Positions 50,352 to 59,100 of a stretch of 64,000 nucleotides of DNA are shown one piece after another; positions within the stretch are counted from its first letter, which is position 1; each line of letters starts with the position of its first letter. This DNA comes from Exiguobacterium sp. FSL W8-0210 (lineage in GTDB: Bacteria; Bacillota; Bacilli; Exiguobacteriales; Exiguobacteriaceae). The notes beneath the pieces are model-generated. The model ran no database searches and was not told the DNA's origin. It worked only from the letters and a program-made list of their open reading frames with translations. The position numbers and the translations under genes were made by a program. The stretch lies in assembly GCF_038006045.1 (NCBI RefSeq), contig NZ_JBBOUK010000001.1, positions 1,467,001 to 1,531,000 on the forward strand, in the 5' to 3' direction.

Positions 50352-50877
50352 ATTACATACTAAACGGCTCCGATTACGAAAAATCCGACTGGCTGATACG
50401 GAAGTGATGTTTAGAATGGATTATCGGACAATTGTGTCATACGTCATTTGATCAAGGGACCACACGAGATGATGGCGCAAACGAAGGCACGCGTAACGGA
50501 AATCCTAACTTCTTATGATGAAGACACTTTTTGCTAATGGGGGATGAAAGAAAATCGCAGTGGTATGTTGATTAATGTCATCGATCTATTCGCTTTCGAG
50601 GCGACAACGGTTATAGTATCGGATACGACTAGTGGAACAATGGAAATGGTAGCGAGGCATTAGCTGCAGTCCTTGCCTTTGGTTTTCAAGAAATGCTCCT
50701 TTATAAGGTTTCAGTCGCCCATAATATCGATAAAGCTCCAGGAGGAATCATGCAGAAGGTCGGTATGATTCAAGAAGGACTGTATGGGTGATGATTCGCA
50801 ATGCGACTGGAAAATATAAGGATTGTGCAGTCGATGGGCTGCTTCATGAAACTTATGATCTAAAAAAGAACGAATAA
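50352..50877 (+). pseudogene. Decayed RimJ/RimL GNAT acetyltransferase
   Basis: Pieces in several frames line up with the family: LHTKRLRLRKIRLADTEVMF, then DNCVIRHLIKGPHEMMAQTK (other frame) and RVTEILTSYDEDTFC-stop-WGMKE. Next come GMLINVIDLFAFE, EALAAVLAFGFQEMLLYKVS with the usual end GIMQKVGMIQEG, and LKKNE before a stop at 50877. At least four frameshifts or stops. Clearly dead, derived from a protein of about 175 aa. Confidence 0.75.
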
Positions 50878-50895
50878 CGAATGAGGTGTGGTACA

Positions 50896-51846
50896 TTGCA
50901 AGAAATGACACTGTATCGGAATTTTAACGAACTGGCAGATGATGTATTGGAATTAGCGAAAGAGATTCTACCTGATCAATTGTTGTATTTAACGACGATC
51001 GAAGAAAACCAACAGATGATTTTACGACTCTCAAATGATCATCAACGAATCGAGATTCGAGCAGGACAAGTGTTCGAGATGGAAAAGACACTTTGTCGTC
51101 ACATCAATTTCGAACAGAATGAACCCATCTGGTATGAGTCCATCAGCGATGACGAGCGCTTAGAAGATATGCAGGACGCATTAAAAGCATTACAGATCGA
51201 GTCCTATCTCGGGATTCCGATCAGCTTAACGAATGGTCAAACCTTTGGTACGTTGTGCGCTGTCCATAATGAAGCAAGTCAATTCGAAGAGAAGAGCATT
51301 CAACTCCTCCAACGGATCGCGAAACTGTTTTCGTATTACCTTGAGCTCGAACAGTTTGCTTGGAAGGACACGCTAACACAATTGTATAACCGGCGTTATT
51401 TGACGAGACAGTGGGAAACGGAACAGCAACATTCCGGTGCGCTGTTTTATCTTGATCTCGACGGATTCAAGCAAGTGAACGACGTGTATGGGCATGTGAC
51501 CGGCGACAAAGTCTTGGTCGATGTCGCGAAACGACTACTGGATAGTACACGTTCTTATGAAGACGCGTTTTCTGTCCGGATCGGGGGAGACGAGTTCTTG
51601 ATTCGTTTCACCCATCAGAAGACGAAAAAGGAGTACGAACGAATTGCGCAGCAGCTCCTTCAGAAACTTGGAACATGGCAGACGCCATACGCTGTCTCGA
51701 CCAGCATCGGGATCGTGCTATTTGATGATGAAACCATTAAGCTAAAAACGATCATTCAACAGGCAGACCGTGCGTTATATGCCGCAAAAAAAGACGGTAA
51801 GAATACGTTTCGTTTTGCGGATGCTGTCTCACATCGCGTCCAATAA
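50896..51846 (+). CDS. GAF-GGDEF diguanylate cyclase
   Basis: 316 aa from TTG 50896 (GAGGTG 7 nt upstream); an ATG at 50881 overlaps the ribosome site. N-terminal GAF-like domain (about 15-150): DQLLYLTTIEENQQMILRL, YLGIPISLTNGQTFGTLCAVH. C-terminal GGDEF domain: WKDTLTQLYNRRYLTRQW, FYLDLDGFKQVNDVYGH, VRIGGDEFLIRF (intact active site) and ADRALYAAKKDGKN. Predicted soluble enzyme making c-di-GMP from GTP in response to a small ligand. The second IS lies 54 bp after its stop. Confidence 0.9.
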   Translation: MQEMTLYRNFNELADDVLELAKEILPDQLLYLTTIEENQQMILRLSNDHQRIEIRAGQVFEMEKTLCRHINFEQNEPIWYESISDDERLEDMQDALKALQIESYLGIPISLTNGQTFGTLCAVHNEASQFEEKSIQLLQRIAKLFSYYLELEQFAWKDTLTQLYNRRYLTRQWETEQQHSGALFYLDLDGFKQVNDVYGHVTGDKVLVDVAKRLLDSTRSYEDAFSVRIGGDEFLIRFTHQKTKKEYERIAQQLLQKLGTWQTPYAVSTSIGIVLFDDETIKLKTIIQQADRALYAAKKDGKNTFRFADAVSHRVQ

Positions 51847-51910
51847 TCAACGAAAAAACGCGATGTTTCCTCACAAGGAGGTGGGCTAACCTAAAATTTT
51901 GAGACAATAT

Positions 51911-51964
51911 AAAACACCTTCGGAGTGGTACACTTTTAAAAAGTACTAACATCGGAGGTGTTTT
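51911..51964. repeat. Inner inverted copy of the IS end covering the orfA ribosome site
   Basis: AAAACACCT (51911-51919) faces AGGTGTTTT (51956-51964), with a nested ACTTTT/AAAAGT stem between. The GGAGG ribosome site of orfA (51954-51958) overlaps the right arm, as in the other IS of the window. Confidence 0.65.
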
Positions 51965-51967
51965 TGC

Positions 51968-52285
51968 ATGGGCAAAAACGTATATTCAAGTGAAGTGAAA
52001 TGGGCAGTAGTCAAAGATAAGCTGAGTGGTAAGTTAACGACGAGAGAAATCATGGAGAAGTACGGAATCAAAAATGAATCTCAAATCAAAACATGGATGA
52101 GATGGTATCGCTCTAACGAACATTATCGATTTGATCAGCCAATCGGTAAACAATATACCTATGGACATGGTCCAGATTCTGCGAGTGAGGATGACAAGAG
52201 AGAACGACAAATGTCACATCTGAAGATGGAAAATGAAATCTTAAAAAAGTACATGGAAATCGAAAGAGAGTTGAGAAAGAAGTAG
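51968..52285 (+). CDS. IS3-family transposase OrfA
   Basis: 105 aa, GGAGGTGTTTTTGC before the ATG. HTH_28-type domain (SSEVKWAVVKDKLSGKLTTREIMEKYGIKNESQIKTWMRWY), then a coiled coil (ERQMSHLKMENEILKKYMEIERE). The slippery A-AAA-AAG lies near its 3' end, so OrfA alone is the repressor-like product and the OrfAB fusion the transposase. Confidence 0.88.
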   Translation: MGKNVYSSEVKWAVVKDKLSGKLTTREIMEKYGIKNESQIKTWMRWYRSNEHYRFDQPIGKQYTYGHGPDSASEDDKRERQMSHLKMENEILKKYMEIERELRKK

Positions 52286-53130
52286 TCTTAAAAATTGTAG
52301 AGTTTCTTCGGAGAAAGTATACAATCACCGCCATTCTTAGCGCTTTGAATGTACCAAGAGCAAGCTATTACCGTTGGATTAAGGAATCTGTGAAAGCACC
52401 TTCGGTGCTCGAAAAAACCGTCATTGAACTAAGTAAACAGACGAAGTATCGGAATGGACATCGAAAAATAAAGGCATTATTACAGCAAATCTATCAGTTA
52501 AAAGCCAATCGGAATACCGTACAGAAAATCATGCAAAAACACCATCTCCAATGTCGGATCAAGCCGAAGCGAAGATGGAAGTCTCAAGGTGAGCGCATCA
52601 TAACGGTACCGGATCTCATCAAGCGCGATTTCACAGCAAGTAAACCGAATCAAAAGTGGGTGACGGATATCACCTATATCCAATACGGCAGCACGACGAA
52701 ATATCTTTCCACCATCATGGATCTTTTTAATAACGAAATCGTCGCATACAAGTTATACGAGCATCAACAAACGTCTCTTGTGATTGATACGTTGAAGATA
52801 GCGCTTGAGAATCGAAACTATCCCGAAGGGGTCATCCTTCATTCGGACCAAGGAAGTGTCTATACGTCATACGCCTTTCAAGAATTCGTTAAAAGGAATC
52901 ACCTAACAAGCAGCATGTCTCGTAGAGGAAACTGTTGGGACAACGCAGTTATCGAATCGTTCCACTCTAATTTAAAGTCCGAGGAATTCCAGTACGTCAA
53001 ATTTAATTCACTAAGAGACCATGAGGTCTCTGAACGCGTTACTAATTACTTAAATTACTATAACGAAGAACGAATCCAAGAAAAATTAGGCTACCTGACA
53101 CCGAAAAAATACGGTGTACAGGCAGCCTAA
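52249..53130 (+). CDS. IS3-family transposase OrfB (DDE integrase domain)
   Basis: Read in the -1 frame from the slippery site: VHGNRKRVEKEVVLKIVEFL, SALNVPRASYYRWIKES, then HTH_21 (TKYRNGHRKIKALLQQIYQL) and the integrase core with DDE residues in NQKWVTDITYIQY, LHSDQGSVYTS and ESFHSNLKSEEF. An ATG at 52345 would give 261 aa alone. Complete, so the element could be mobile. Confidence 0.9.
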   Translation, partial: VHGNRKRVEKEVVLKIVEFLRRKYTITAILSALNVPRASYYRWIKESVKAPSVLEKTVIELSKQTKYRNGHRKIKALLQQIYQLKANRNTVQKIMQKHHLQCRIKPKRRWKSQGERIITVPDLIKRDFTASKPNQKWVTDITYIQYGSTTKYLSTIMDLFNNEIVAYKLYEHQQTSLVIDTLKIALENRNYPEGVILHSDQGSVYTSYAFQEFVKRNHLTSSMSRRGNCWDNAVIESFHSNLKSEEFQYVKFNSLRDHEVSERVTNYLNYYNEERIQEKLGYLTPKKYGVQAA

Positions 53131-53192
53131 TCAAGGTGTTTTATATGTGTCTCATATTGCTAGGTCAGTCTAGAGGAGCATCGCGTTTTCAA

Positions 53193-53822
53193 TTAACCGG
53201 TCTTTCGAATCGATTCGAACAAGCGTCCCTTATAGACATCAGCGATCGTATTGAGGAACGTCTCGCTCAGTTTTTTCGGGAAGAACGGTTTTGCATAGAC
53301 ATACTGGTAGGCTTTCTTCAAATCATCCCATTGTGTACACGGTTCGGTTTGACGGAACCTTGCGACATCGATGATCCGTGCTCCATTTGCCGTTAATAAA
53401 ATATTGCGTAGATGAATATCTGATGGATTAAGACCTACGGCGCGTGCTTCTGCTAGCGCTGCATCGACAGTCGTCAAGACGGATTCTGGAATATAGGTCC
53501 CGCTGACGAGGCATTCGAATAACGTTTGTCCTTCGATGTATTCGAGCACAAGGTAATCGGGTCCATATTCGAACATCCTCGCATACGTCGAAAACATCGT
53601 CAGTTGTTCATAAATGCCACCTTCTAACTCAGCGAGAGGACGAAATGACGGATAGAACTTCTTGATGACGCGGTCGGTGCCACGAACCCGGAATACATAG
53701 GCGCTACGACCGGTGCCGATCCAGTCGAGCTCTTTTGGGAGATGTTCGATCGTACAGACCGGTCCCGTTTCTTTCAACTGAATCAACTCGGCTAACTCAG
53801 CGTCTGTCTTCACTGTTGCCAC
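53193..53822 (-). CDS. Protein-kinase-like protein (YrzF type)
   Basis: 209 aa, GGAAGTG before the ATG. Shortened kinase fold: IGTGRSAYVFRV (Gly loop), VIKKFYP (Lys), YLVLEYIEGQTLFECL (hinge), GLNPSDIHLRNILLT (catalytic loop, D-I-H-x-x-N, as in APH/RIO kinases) and RIIDVARFRQTE (D of the metal site). This set matches Bacillus YrzF. Likely ATP-dependent, protein or small-molecule substrate unknown. It lies convergent to the IS on its left. Confidence 0.8.
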   Translation of the reverse strand: MATVKTDAELAELIQLKETGPVCTIEHLPKELDWIGTGRSAYVFRVRGTDRVIKKFYPSFRPLAELEGGIYEQLTMFSTYARMFEYGPDYLVLEYIEGQTLFECLVSGTYIPESVLTTVDAALAEARAVGLNPSDIHLRNILLTANGARIIDVARFRQTEPCTQWDDLKKAYQYVYAKPFFPKKLSETFLNTIADVYKGRLFESIRKTG

Positions 53823-53968
53823 TTCCTTTCGCTCTGCTTGATCGTATGTTCATTATACGCTCGTCTGACGGGAAAAGTTTCAAAAATCATTCGTGTGTGA
53901 AAGTTTTGAACATTTTGTGATATGCTAAAAATGCTACACTGTTACATACTTCAAGGGGGTCTATAATC

Positions 53969-55447
53969 ATGTCAACGACACAACAATGGCGCGACCATTT
54001 TGATGGTCTTCGCGCATACGAAGAAGCCGTCGCATTACTATACTGGGATATGCGGACATACATGCCGGATCAAGGTGCAGCGAACCGTTCCGCTTCGATC
54101 GGATTCCTCTCAACAGAGAGCTTCCGTCGCCGGACAGGAAAAACGTACCAACAATTACTGGCAGCGATGGAGCAAGAGACGCTGACGGGCATCGAAGCGA
54201 TCTCGTTCGCGAAAGCAAAAGAAGCATTCGATCGCGACTCGAAGATTCCAGAAGCCGAGTATCAAACGTTCATCACGTTGATTTCGGAAGCCGAGAGTGT
54301 CTGGGAAAAGGCGAAGGACGCGAATGATTGGTCGATGTTTGAACCATATCTCGAGAAAATCGTCGCGATGGAACGCCAGTTTGTTGAGTATTGGGGTTAT
54401 GACGCGCACCCGTATGACGCGCTCCTGCATGACTATGAGCCAGGGATGACGGTCGCAACACTCGATCCATTGTTTGCGGAACTTCGTCAAGCAATCATTG
54501 GTTTGCTCAGTCAACTCGAAGGAAAAGACTTCCCGACGCTTGATTGGTCAGCGGACCGCGAGACACAGATCGCCTTGAATCAAGAATGGCTCCGCGATAT
54601 CGGTTATGACTTCACGTCCGGTCGATTGGATGAGACGGTTCACCCGTTCCAAACGACGATCAACCGGAAGGATGCGCGGATCACGACGAAATATGATGAG
54701 AACGACTACCGGAACTCCGTCTTCGGCACGATGCATGAAGCCGGACACGCGACGTATGAGCAAGGTATCGAACCGGAACTCGATTCACTTGGTCTCGGTG
54801 AAGGTGCTTCGATGGGGATCCACGAATCACAATCACTGTTCTTCGAGAATTTCATCGGACGTAATCAAGGCTTCTTATCAGCACGTTATCATGGTCTACA
54901 ACAAGCAATCCCGTCGCTTGCTGACGTCCCATTCGAACGCTTCTACGCAGCGGTCAACGAAGTCAAGCCGTCCCTCATTCGGATCGAAGCCGATGAATTG
55001 ACATATGCCCTTCATATCATCATTCGGTACGAACTTGAAAAACGCCTGATGACGAAAGAACTCGAAGTGAAGGATCTCCCGCAAGAATGGAACCGTCTCT
55101 ATAAAGAGTATCTCGGCGTCGATGTCCCGAGTGACGATAAAGGGGTCTTACAAGACGTCCACTGGTCAGGTGGCTCGTTCGGTTACTTCCCAAGCTATGC
55201 GCTCGGTCTCGTCTACGCGGCACAATTGAACGAAGCGCTTCGTCGTGACGTCGAAAACGTCGATGGTCTGATTGCAGCTGGTACACTCGCACCGATCAAA
55301 AGCTGGCTGAAGGAAAACATTCACCGTCACGGGAAATCGAAGACACCGGCTGAACTGATCGAAGCAGCAACGGGTCAATCGATCTCGGTCGCACCCCTCG
55401 TCAACTACTTGACGAAGAAATACACGCGTGTCGTCGAGGCACTCTGA
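53969..55447 (+). CDS. M32 carboxypeptidase (Taq type)
   Basis: 492 aa, AAGGGGG upstream. Metal site GTMHEAGHATYEQG (HExxH near residue 260) and the family-specific GIHESQSLFFENFIGR. At the start, WRDHFDGLRAYEEAVALLYWDMRTYMP is typical of bacterial thermostable carboxypeptidases. Cytoplasmic, cobalt/zinc-dependent removal of C-terminal residues from peptides. Followed by a 1-bp-overlapping phosphodiesterase gene. Confidence 0.93.
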   Translation: MSTTQQWRDHFDGLRAYEEAVALLYWDMRTYMPDQGAANRSASIGFLSTESFRRRTGKTYQQLLAAMEQETLTGIEAISFAKAKEAFDRDSKIPEAEYQTFITLISEAESVWEKAKDANDWSMFEPYLEKIVAMERQFVEYWGYDAHPYDALLHDYEPGMTVATLDPLFAELRQAIIGLLSQLEGKDFPTLDWSADRETQIALNQEWLRDIGYDFTSGRLDETVHPFQTTINRKDARITTKYDENDYRNSVFGTMHEAGHATYEQGIEPELDSLGLGEGASMGIHESQSLFFENFIGRNQGFLSARYHGLQQAIPSLADVPFERFYAAVNEVKPSLIRIEADELTYALHIIIRYELEKRLMTKELEVKDLPQEWNRLYKEYLGVDVPSDDKGVLQDVHWSGGSFGYFPSYALGLVYAAQLNEALRRDVENVDGLIAAGTLAPIKSWLKENIHRHGKSKTPAELIEAATGQSISVAPLVNYLTKKYTRVVEAL

Positions 55448-56169
55448 TGTTATGGTTTGCACACCGCGGTGTCAGTGACCGTTTTCCTGAGAACACGCTC
55501 GAAGCAATCGCCGCTGCGATCGAAGACGACGTCGATGGTGTCGAGTTCGATGTCCATTTCTCAAAGGATGGTGTTGGTGTCATCATTCATGACGAGACTG
55601 TCAACCGGACGACGAACGGGACAGGGCGTGTGATCGACATGACGGTCGCTGAACTGCAAGCACTCGATGCCGGAGCACGTTTCAAAGGAGAAGCGATCAA
55701 GACGAAGATTCCGACGCTTGACGAAGTACTCGCAATCCTCGCACCAGCGACACTGCGGCTCAACATCGAGCTGAAGACGGATACGATTCGCTATGATGGC
55801 ATTGAAGCGTATGTCCTCGAGCGTTGCGCGGCGCACGGCATTGCGACGGATCGGTTGTTGTTCAGTTCGTTCAACCATTATTCGGTTGCTCTGATTCGCA
55901 AGCTTGACCCGAGCGTCGAGACGGCGATTCTGTATCCGTATCCGATCTATCATCCGGAAGAACAAGCCCTCCGGATCGGTGCGACAGGGATTCATCCCGA
56001 TTACCGACGCGTGACGGAGGCGGATGTCGCGTTCGCTCACGCACAAGACGTCACGGTTCGGGTCTATACCCCGAAGACGATCGACGATGTCCGTCAGATG
56101 CAAACGATCGGTGTTGACGTCGTCATCGTCAATGATCCAAAAGGAATGCGCGACACACTCGAAGGATGA
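55447..56169 (+). CDS. Glycerophosphodiester phosphodiesterase
   Basis: 240 aa, ATG overlapping the peptidase TGA by 1 bp. Family motifs: WFAHRGVSDRFPENTLEAI, GVEFDVHFSKDG, VIIHDETVNRTTNGTG (H-D-x-x-x-x-R-T-T), and LRLNIELKTD. Ends with V-N-D-P as in GlpQ/UgpQ. No signal peptide, so a cytoplasmic (UgpQ-like) enzyme that hydrolyses glycerophosphodiesters to glycerol-3-phosphate. Confidence 0.92.
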   Translation: MLWFAHRGVSDRFPENTLEAIAAAIEDDVDGVEFDVHFSKDGVGVIIHDETVNRTTNGTGRVIDMTVAELQALDAGARFKGEAIKTKIPTLDEVLAILAPATLRLNIELKTDTIRYDGIEAYVLERCAAHGIATDRLLFSSFNHYSVALIRKLDPSVETAILYPYPIYHPEEQALRIGATGIHPDYRRVTEADVAFAHAQDVTVRVYTPKTIDDVRQMQTIGVDVVIVNDPKGMRDTLEG

Positions 56170-56181
56170 GGAGGGGAAGGG

Positions 56182-56631
56182 ATGCGCAAGGAATACGTAT
56201 TCGTCATCAGTTTGTCGCTCGTCGCCTTATTCGTCGGTCTCCAGCTTGGCTTTGCCCGCTTGCCGGAACCAAAACCGAAGCAAGTGACGACGACACCGAT
56301 GCGTCCTGCGGATTATGAGGCAGGACTTGCATCAGCGAAACGTGAATTGAAGCAGATTCAGCGCTTCACCTTGAAAAGCACCCTTCCTGCTAATGGAACG
56401 ACGGTGACTTGGATCTATGAGACCCCATCCGATGAACGGATTGCGGTCGATTGGTACTATGTTGAGAGTTACCCGGAAGCCCAAGTCCAGATGACACGTA
56501 ATGAGACGTCCCGGATCATCTCGTATGAACGCTACTTGATCGTCATCCGACCAATATACGGGACGGTCGTTGATAGTGAACTAGAACAGTTCGCGCTCCG
56601 CTTTACAGGTTATTTCACGACACAACAATAG
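56182..56631 (+). CDS. Single-pass hypothetical membrane protein
   Basis: 149 aa, GAGGAGGGGAAGG before the ATG. A KEY-type start and one membrane helix (about 5-27) precede a soluble outside domain rich in Thr/Arg/Glu (ADYEAGLASAKRELKQI, GTTVTWIYETPSDERIAVDW). No cysteine pair or catalytic motif. Unknown, part of the peptidase-phosphodiesterase operon; guanylate-kinase-like gene 10 bp downstream. Confidence 0.6.
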   Translation: MRKEYVFVISLSLVALFVGLQLGFARLPEPKPKQVTTTPMRPADYEAGLASAKRELKQIQRFTLKSTLPANGTTVTWIYETPSDERIAVDWYYVESYPEAQVQMTRNETSRIISYERYLIVIRPIYGTVVDSELEQFALRFTGYFTTQQ

Positions 56632-56641
56632 GGGGAAAACG

Positions 56642-57199
56642 ATGTCAGGTAAAATCATTCTCTTGATTGGTGGATCGGGCAGCGGAAAGTCTTCCCTAAT
56701 CAAACGTCTGCGGACGGAATACGCACACGTCCGATTCATCCCGTCAGTGACGACACGACCGAAACGTCCGACGGAAATTGATGGAGCAAGCTATCACTTC
56801 GTCGACGTCAAGACGTTCCAGCAACTGATCCAAGAGGACGGGTTCATCGAATACGCCCATGTTCATCGCGCGTGGTACGGAACACCACGGCAAGCGTATG
56901 TCGATGTCCTCGAACAGGATCAAATCGTCATCAAGGACATCGATCCAAAAGGAGCAGCAAACTTTAAACGTCTGTTTGGTGACCAAGTCATCACGATCTT
57001 CGTCTCGGTCCCACCCGATTTGATGAAGGAGCGATTGTTGATGCGCGGTGATACACCGGAGTTCGAAGCGCGACTCGTCGATTACGAGGAAGCGTGGAAA
57101 GACCGCGATCACTACGATTATATGATCGAAAACATCGATTTCGAAACGGCGTATGCCGATCTGCTTGAGATCATTGCCAGCTATATTCCACAGGCATGA
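56642..57199 (+). CDS. Guanylate-kinase-like protein
   Basis: 185 aa, AGGGGGAAAACG before the ATG. P-loop LLIGGSGSGKSSLIKRL, GMP-binding region SVTTRPKRPTEIDGASYHFVD (S-x-T-T-R-x-x-R...Y-x-F) and AHVHRAWYGTPRQAY (Tyr of the GMP site). The loop IKDIDPKGAANFK is similar to Gmk (E/D-I-D-x-x-G-A). Shorter and divergent from housekeeping Gmk (about 205 aa), so probably a second, specialised nucleotide kinase. Confidence 0.8.
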   Translation: MSGKIILLIGGSGSGKSSLIKRLRTEYAHVRFIPSVTTRPKRPTEIDGASYHFVDVKTFQQLIQEDGFIEYAHVHRAWYGTPRQAYVDVLEQDQIVIKDIDPKGAANFKRLFGDQVITIFVSVPPDLMKERLLMRGDTPEFEARLVDYEEAWKDRDHYDYMIENIDFETAYADLLEIIASYIPQA

Positions 57200-57201
57200 C
57201 G

Positions 57202-57230
57202 AAGAGGACGCAAGTAAGCGTCCTCTTTTT
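57202..57230 (+). terminator. Intrinsic terminator
   Basis: AAGAGGACGC and GCGTCCTCTT around AAGTAA, then TTT. Also provides the end of the M32 operon. Confidence 0.88.
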
Positions 57231-57250
57231 GTCTTCAGAAAGGAGTCTTC

Positions 57251-58135
57251 ATGCTACCAGATCATCCATTACTGACCGATATCGATAGCGTTAGACGGCT
57301 TGCCGGACGCTCGCACCAAGCTGTCTGGTTCGTCAAGACAACAACAGCACACTACATCGTCAAGGTCGTGACGGACCCATTAAGTCGTCAGTTTGAACGA
57401 GAGGCGGCTTTAATGGTCCCAGAACAAAAGGGAATTTCTCACGCCTTACCGCTAGCGACCGGACGGACTGCGACGACCGCGTACGGCATTTATCCATACC
57501 TACCCGGACGAACCGTTCGGAGCGTGCTTCTCGAGTCACCAGAATTAGCTCCTCGACTCGGTCAGGAGACAGGGCGAGCGTTGAGAAGCATTCATGACGT
57601 GATAGCACCGAGCGGGACGGCGGCATGGAAAGAACGTTGTCAGGCGAAACATGACCGCTATCGCGCAGCAGTTAATGGGTTGCTTGAGCCAGAGTGGATC
57701 GAGCGACTCGATCGGTTCATCCTTTTAAGGCTTTCACTTTTAGCTGAGCGTCCGAATCAACTGCAACATGACGATGTCCATCTCGATAATCTTCTTGTTG
57801 AGAATGGACATCTCTGTGCCTTCCTAGATTACGGGAACCATGATTACGGCGATCCGTGGCATGACTTCGTCAAATGTGGATTGTTTCAAGTCGAGACGAG
57901 TCCCGTCTTTGCCCGTCACATGATCGATGGATACTTCGAGAGCAAAGTACCGTCTAACTTTTGGCAGATCTACAGCCTCTATATGGCGATGGTCGTCTTC
58001 TCGTCTCTCGTCTGGGCAAAACGGTTCGATGTAGACGGATTGGAGGCAATGCAACGACGTGTTCAGCGGATCATCCGAGACCACGATGGATTTCAGTGTG
58101 AAACACCGCTTTGGTATGAGAGGCAAAAATCATGA
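57251..58135 (+). CDS. APH-family phosphotransferase
   Basis: 294 aa, AGAAAGGAGTC upstream. Kinase-like lobe with HYIVKVVTDP (Lys), then NQLQHDDVHLDNLLVENG (Brenner motif H-D-D-x-H-x-x-N) and CAFLDYGNHDYGDPWHDF (metal Asp and the D-P-x-x-D motif). Typical of aminoglycoside/homoserine-kinase-type enzymes. May phosphorylate an antibiotic or a metabolite. Confidence 0.85.
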   Translation: MLPDHPLLTDIDSVRRLAGRSHQAVWFVKTTTAHYIVKVVTDPLSRQFEREAALMVPEQKGISHALPLATGRTATTAYGIYPYLPGRTVRSVLLESPELAPRLGQETGRALRSIHDVIAPSGTAAWKERCQAKHDRYRAAVNGLLEPEWIERLDRFILLRLSLLAERPNQLQHDDVHLDNLLVENGHLCAFLDYGNHDYGDPWHDFVKCGLFQVETSPVFARHMIDGYFESKVPSNFWQIYSLYMAMVVFSSLVWAKRFDVDGLEAMQRRVQRIIRDHDGFQCETPLWYERQKS

Positions 58136-58137
58136 CT

Positions 58138-58186
58138 AAAAAAATGGATTCGTTTCTCACTTGAAGAGATACGAATCCATTTTTTT
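58138..58186. terminator. Bidirectional intrinsic terminator
   Basis: AAAAATGGATTCGT and ACGAATCCATTTTT form a 14-bp stem between the convergent APH gene and the small protein at 58214. Confidence 0.88.
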
Positions 58187-58213
58187 GAGTGGACCTTTAA
58201 ATGAAAAGGGAGA

Positions 58214-58459
58214 TTACCATTCGAATCCTTCTTCACTATACTTGCCGTTCGAATTGAAGAACCGTTCTTCAGTTTTACCGTTTACCGTATTCGTATAAAT
58301 CAAGTAGACGTCGAGATGATCGTTTTGATCCGCCATCTTCTTAGCGGCTTTCTTAGCATCCGCTTCAGTCGTATAGGTTTCTGACTTACTTGCCTTACCA
58401 TGTTTTTCTTGCCCTTGTTCTTCATAACCTTCTACTGTCCATACTTTTTTTGATGACAT
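58214..58459 (-). CDS. Small soluble hypothetical protein
   Basis: 81 aa; ATG at 58459 or 58462 after AGGAAAG, both acceptable. Sequence SSKKVWTVEGYEEQGQEKHGKA..., then a lysine/alanine-rich helix (EADAKKAAKKMADQND) and a GKTEERFFNSNGKYSEEGFEW end. No family recognised. Its charged, repeated-K/E character resembles stress-type cytoplasmic proteins. Confidence 0.5.
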   Translation of the reverse strand: MSSKKVWTVEGYEEQGQEKHGKASKSETYTTEADAKKAAKKMADQNDHLDVYLIYTNTVNGKTEERFFNSNGKYSEEGFEW

Positions 58460-58542
58460 CATTAACTTCCTTTCCTGCCAAAAGCGAGTCCGCTTGGCTG
58501 TTACATTATGCTGTGCGAACCAATCCATCGTCAACTGTTGCT

Positions 58543-59028
58543 TTATTCCGTGTCGATCTCGTCCAAATGATCGGCATAATAACGAAGTGCCCGGTTAAAT
58601 GTCTGAATCGAGGCGTCCGACGACGTCGCAGCAAGACTCTTGAGTAACCGACCGACAGCCTGATTGACTTGACCGAGGTTGTACTCCGTCATCGCGAGGA
58701 ATGCTTGTAAGGCGTGAGCGTCTGGAAATTCAAGCAACGCGCTTCGGAAAACGCTTGATGCTTCTTTGAACTGACCGATGACGCGGTATGTACTTCCGAG
58801 CCCGATATAAGCTTGCAAGCGGTCCTCACCAGCAAGACCGAGCGCAAGTGCTTGTTCATAGTAGGGGACAGCAGCCTGTTCCTCACCAAGACTATCATGA
58901 CACCAGGCCATCTGATAGAGGACCGCCGGATCGTTAGGGGCTGTTTCGACATACTGACGGACGAGTTCCTTTGCTGCTTCATACTGCCCTGTCTTTCGTA
59001 AGTGTTGCACTGATTCGAAATCAAACAT
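58543..59028 (-). CDS. TPR-repeat protein
   Basis: 161 aa, AGGAGG before the ATG. Three clear tetratricopeptide repeats: residues 1-36 (HLRKTGQYEAAKELVRQYVETAPND), 37-70 (AVLYQMAWCHDSLGEEQAAVPYYEQAL) and 71-110 (AYIGLGSTYRVIGQFKEASSVFRSAL), plus one more at 105-140. A scaffold for protein binding; partner unknown. Single-gene unit. Confidence 0.82.
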   Translation of the reverse strand: MFDFESVQHLRKTGQYEAAKELVRQYVETAPNDPAVLYQMAWCHDSLGEEQAAVPYYEQALALGLAGEDRLQAYIGLGSTYRVIGQFKEASSVFRSALLEFPDAHALQAFLAMTEYNLGQVNQAVGRLLKSLAATSSDASIQTFNRALRYYADHLDEIDTE

Positions 59029-59052
59029 CGTGTTTCCTCCTAATCGATTACT

Positions 59053-59089
59053 AAAAAACGGATCCGATCGCTTTTGACCGGATCCGTTC
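59053..59089 (-). terminator. Intrinsic terminator
   Basis: Minus strand: ACGGATCCG and CGGATCCGT around a 12-nt loop, then T-run. Ends the MarR gene. Confidence 0.85.
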
Positions 59090-59100
59090 CATCGAACAGC

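Larger units (their letters stand above)
51900..53154 (+). mobile_element. IS3-family insertion sequence, about 1.25 kb
   Basis: Terminal inverted repeats TGAGACA-ATATAAAACACCTT (51900-) and the matching AAGGTGTTTTATAT-TGTCTCA end (to 53154), differing by one base. Contains orfA and orfB linked by an A-AAA-AAG -1 slippery site (52243-52249). No clear target duplication. Intact ORFs suggest a recent or still active copy. The left repeat has an inner inverted copy (51956-51964) that includes the orfA ribosome site. Confidence 0.88.

Noticed and set aside
51900-53154. Target-site duplication of the second IS
   Set aside because: Left flank ATTT and right flank TATT do not match at 3-4 bp; not claimed.
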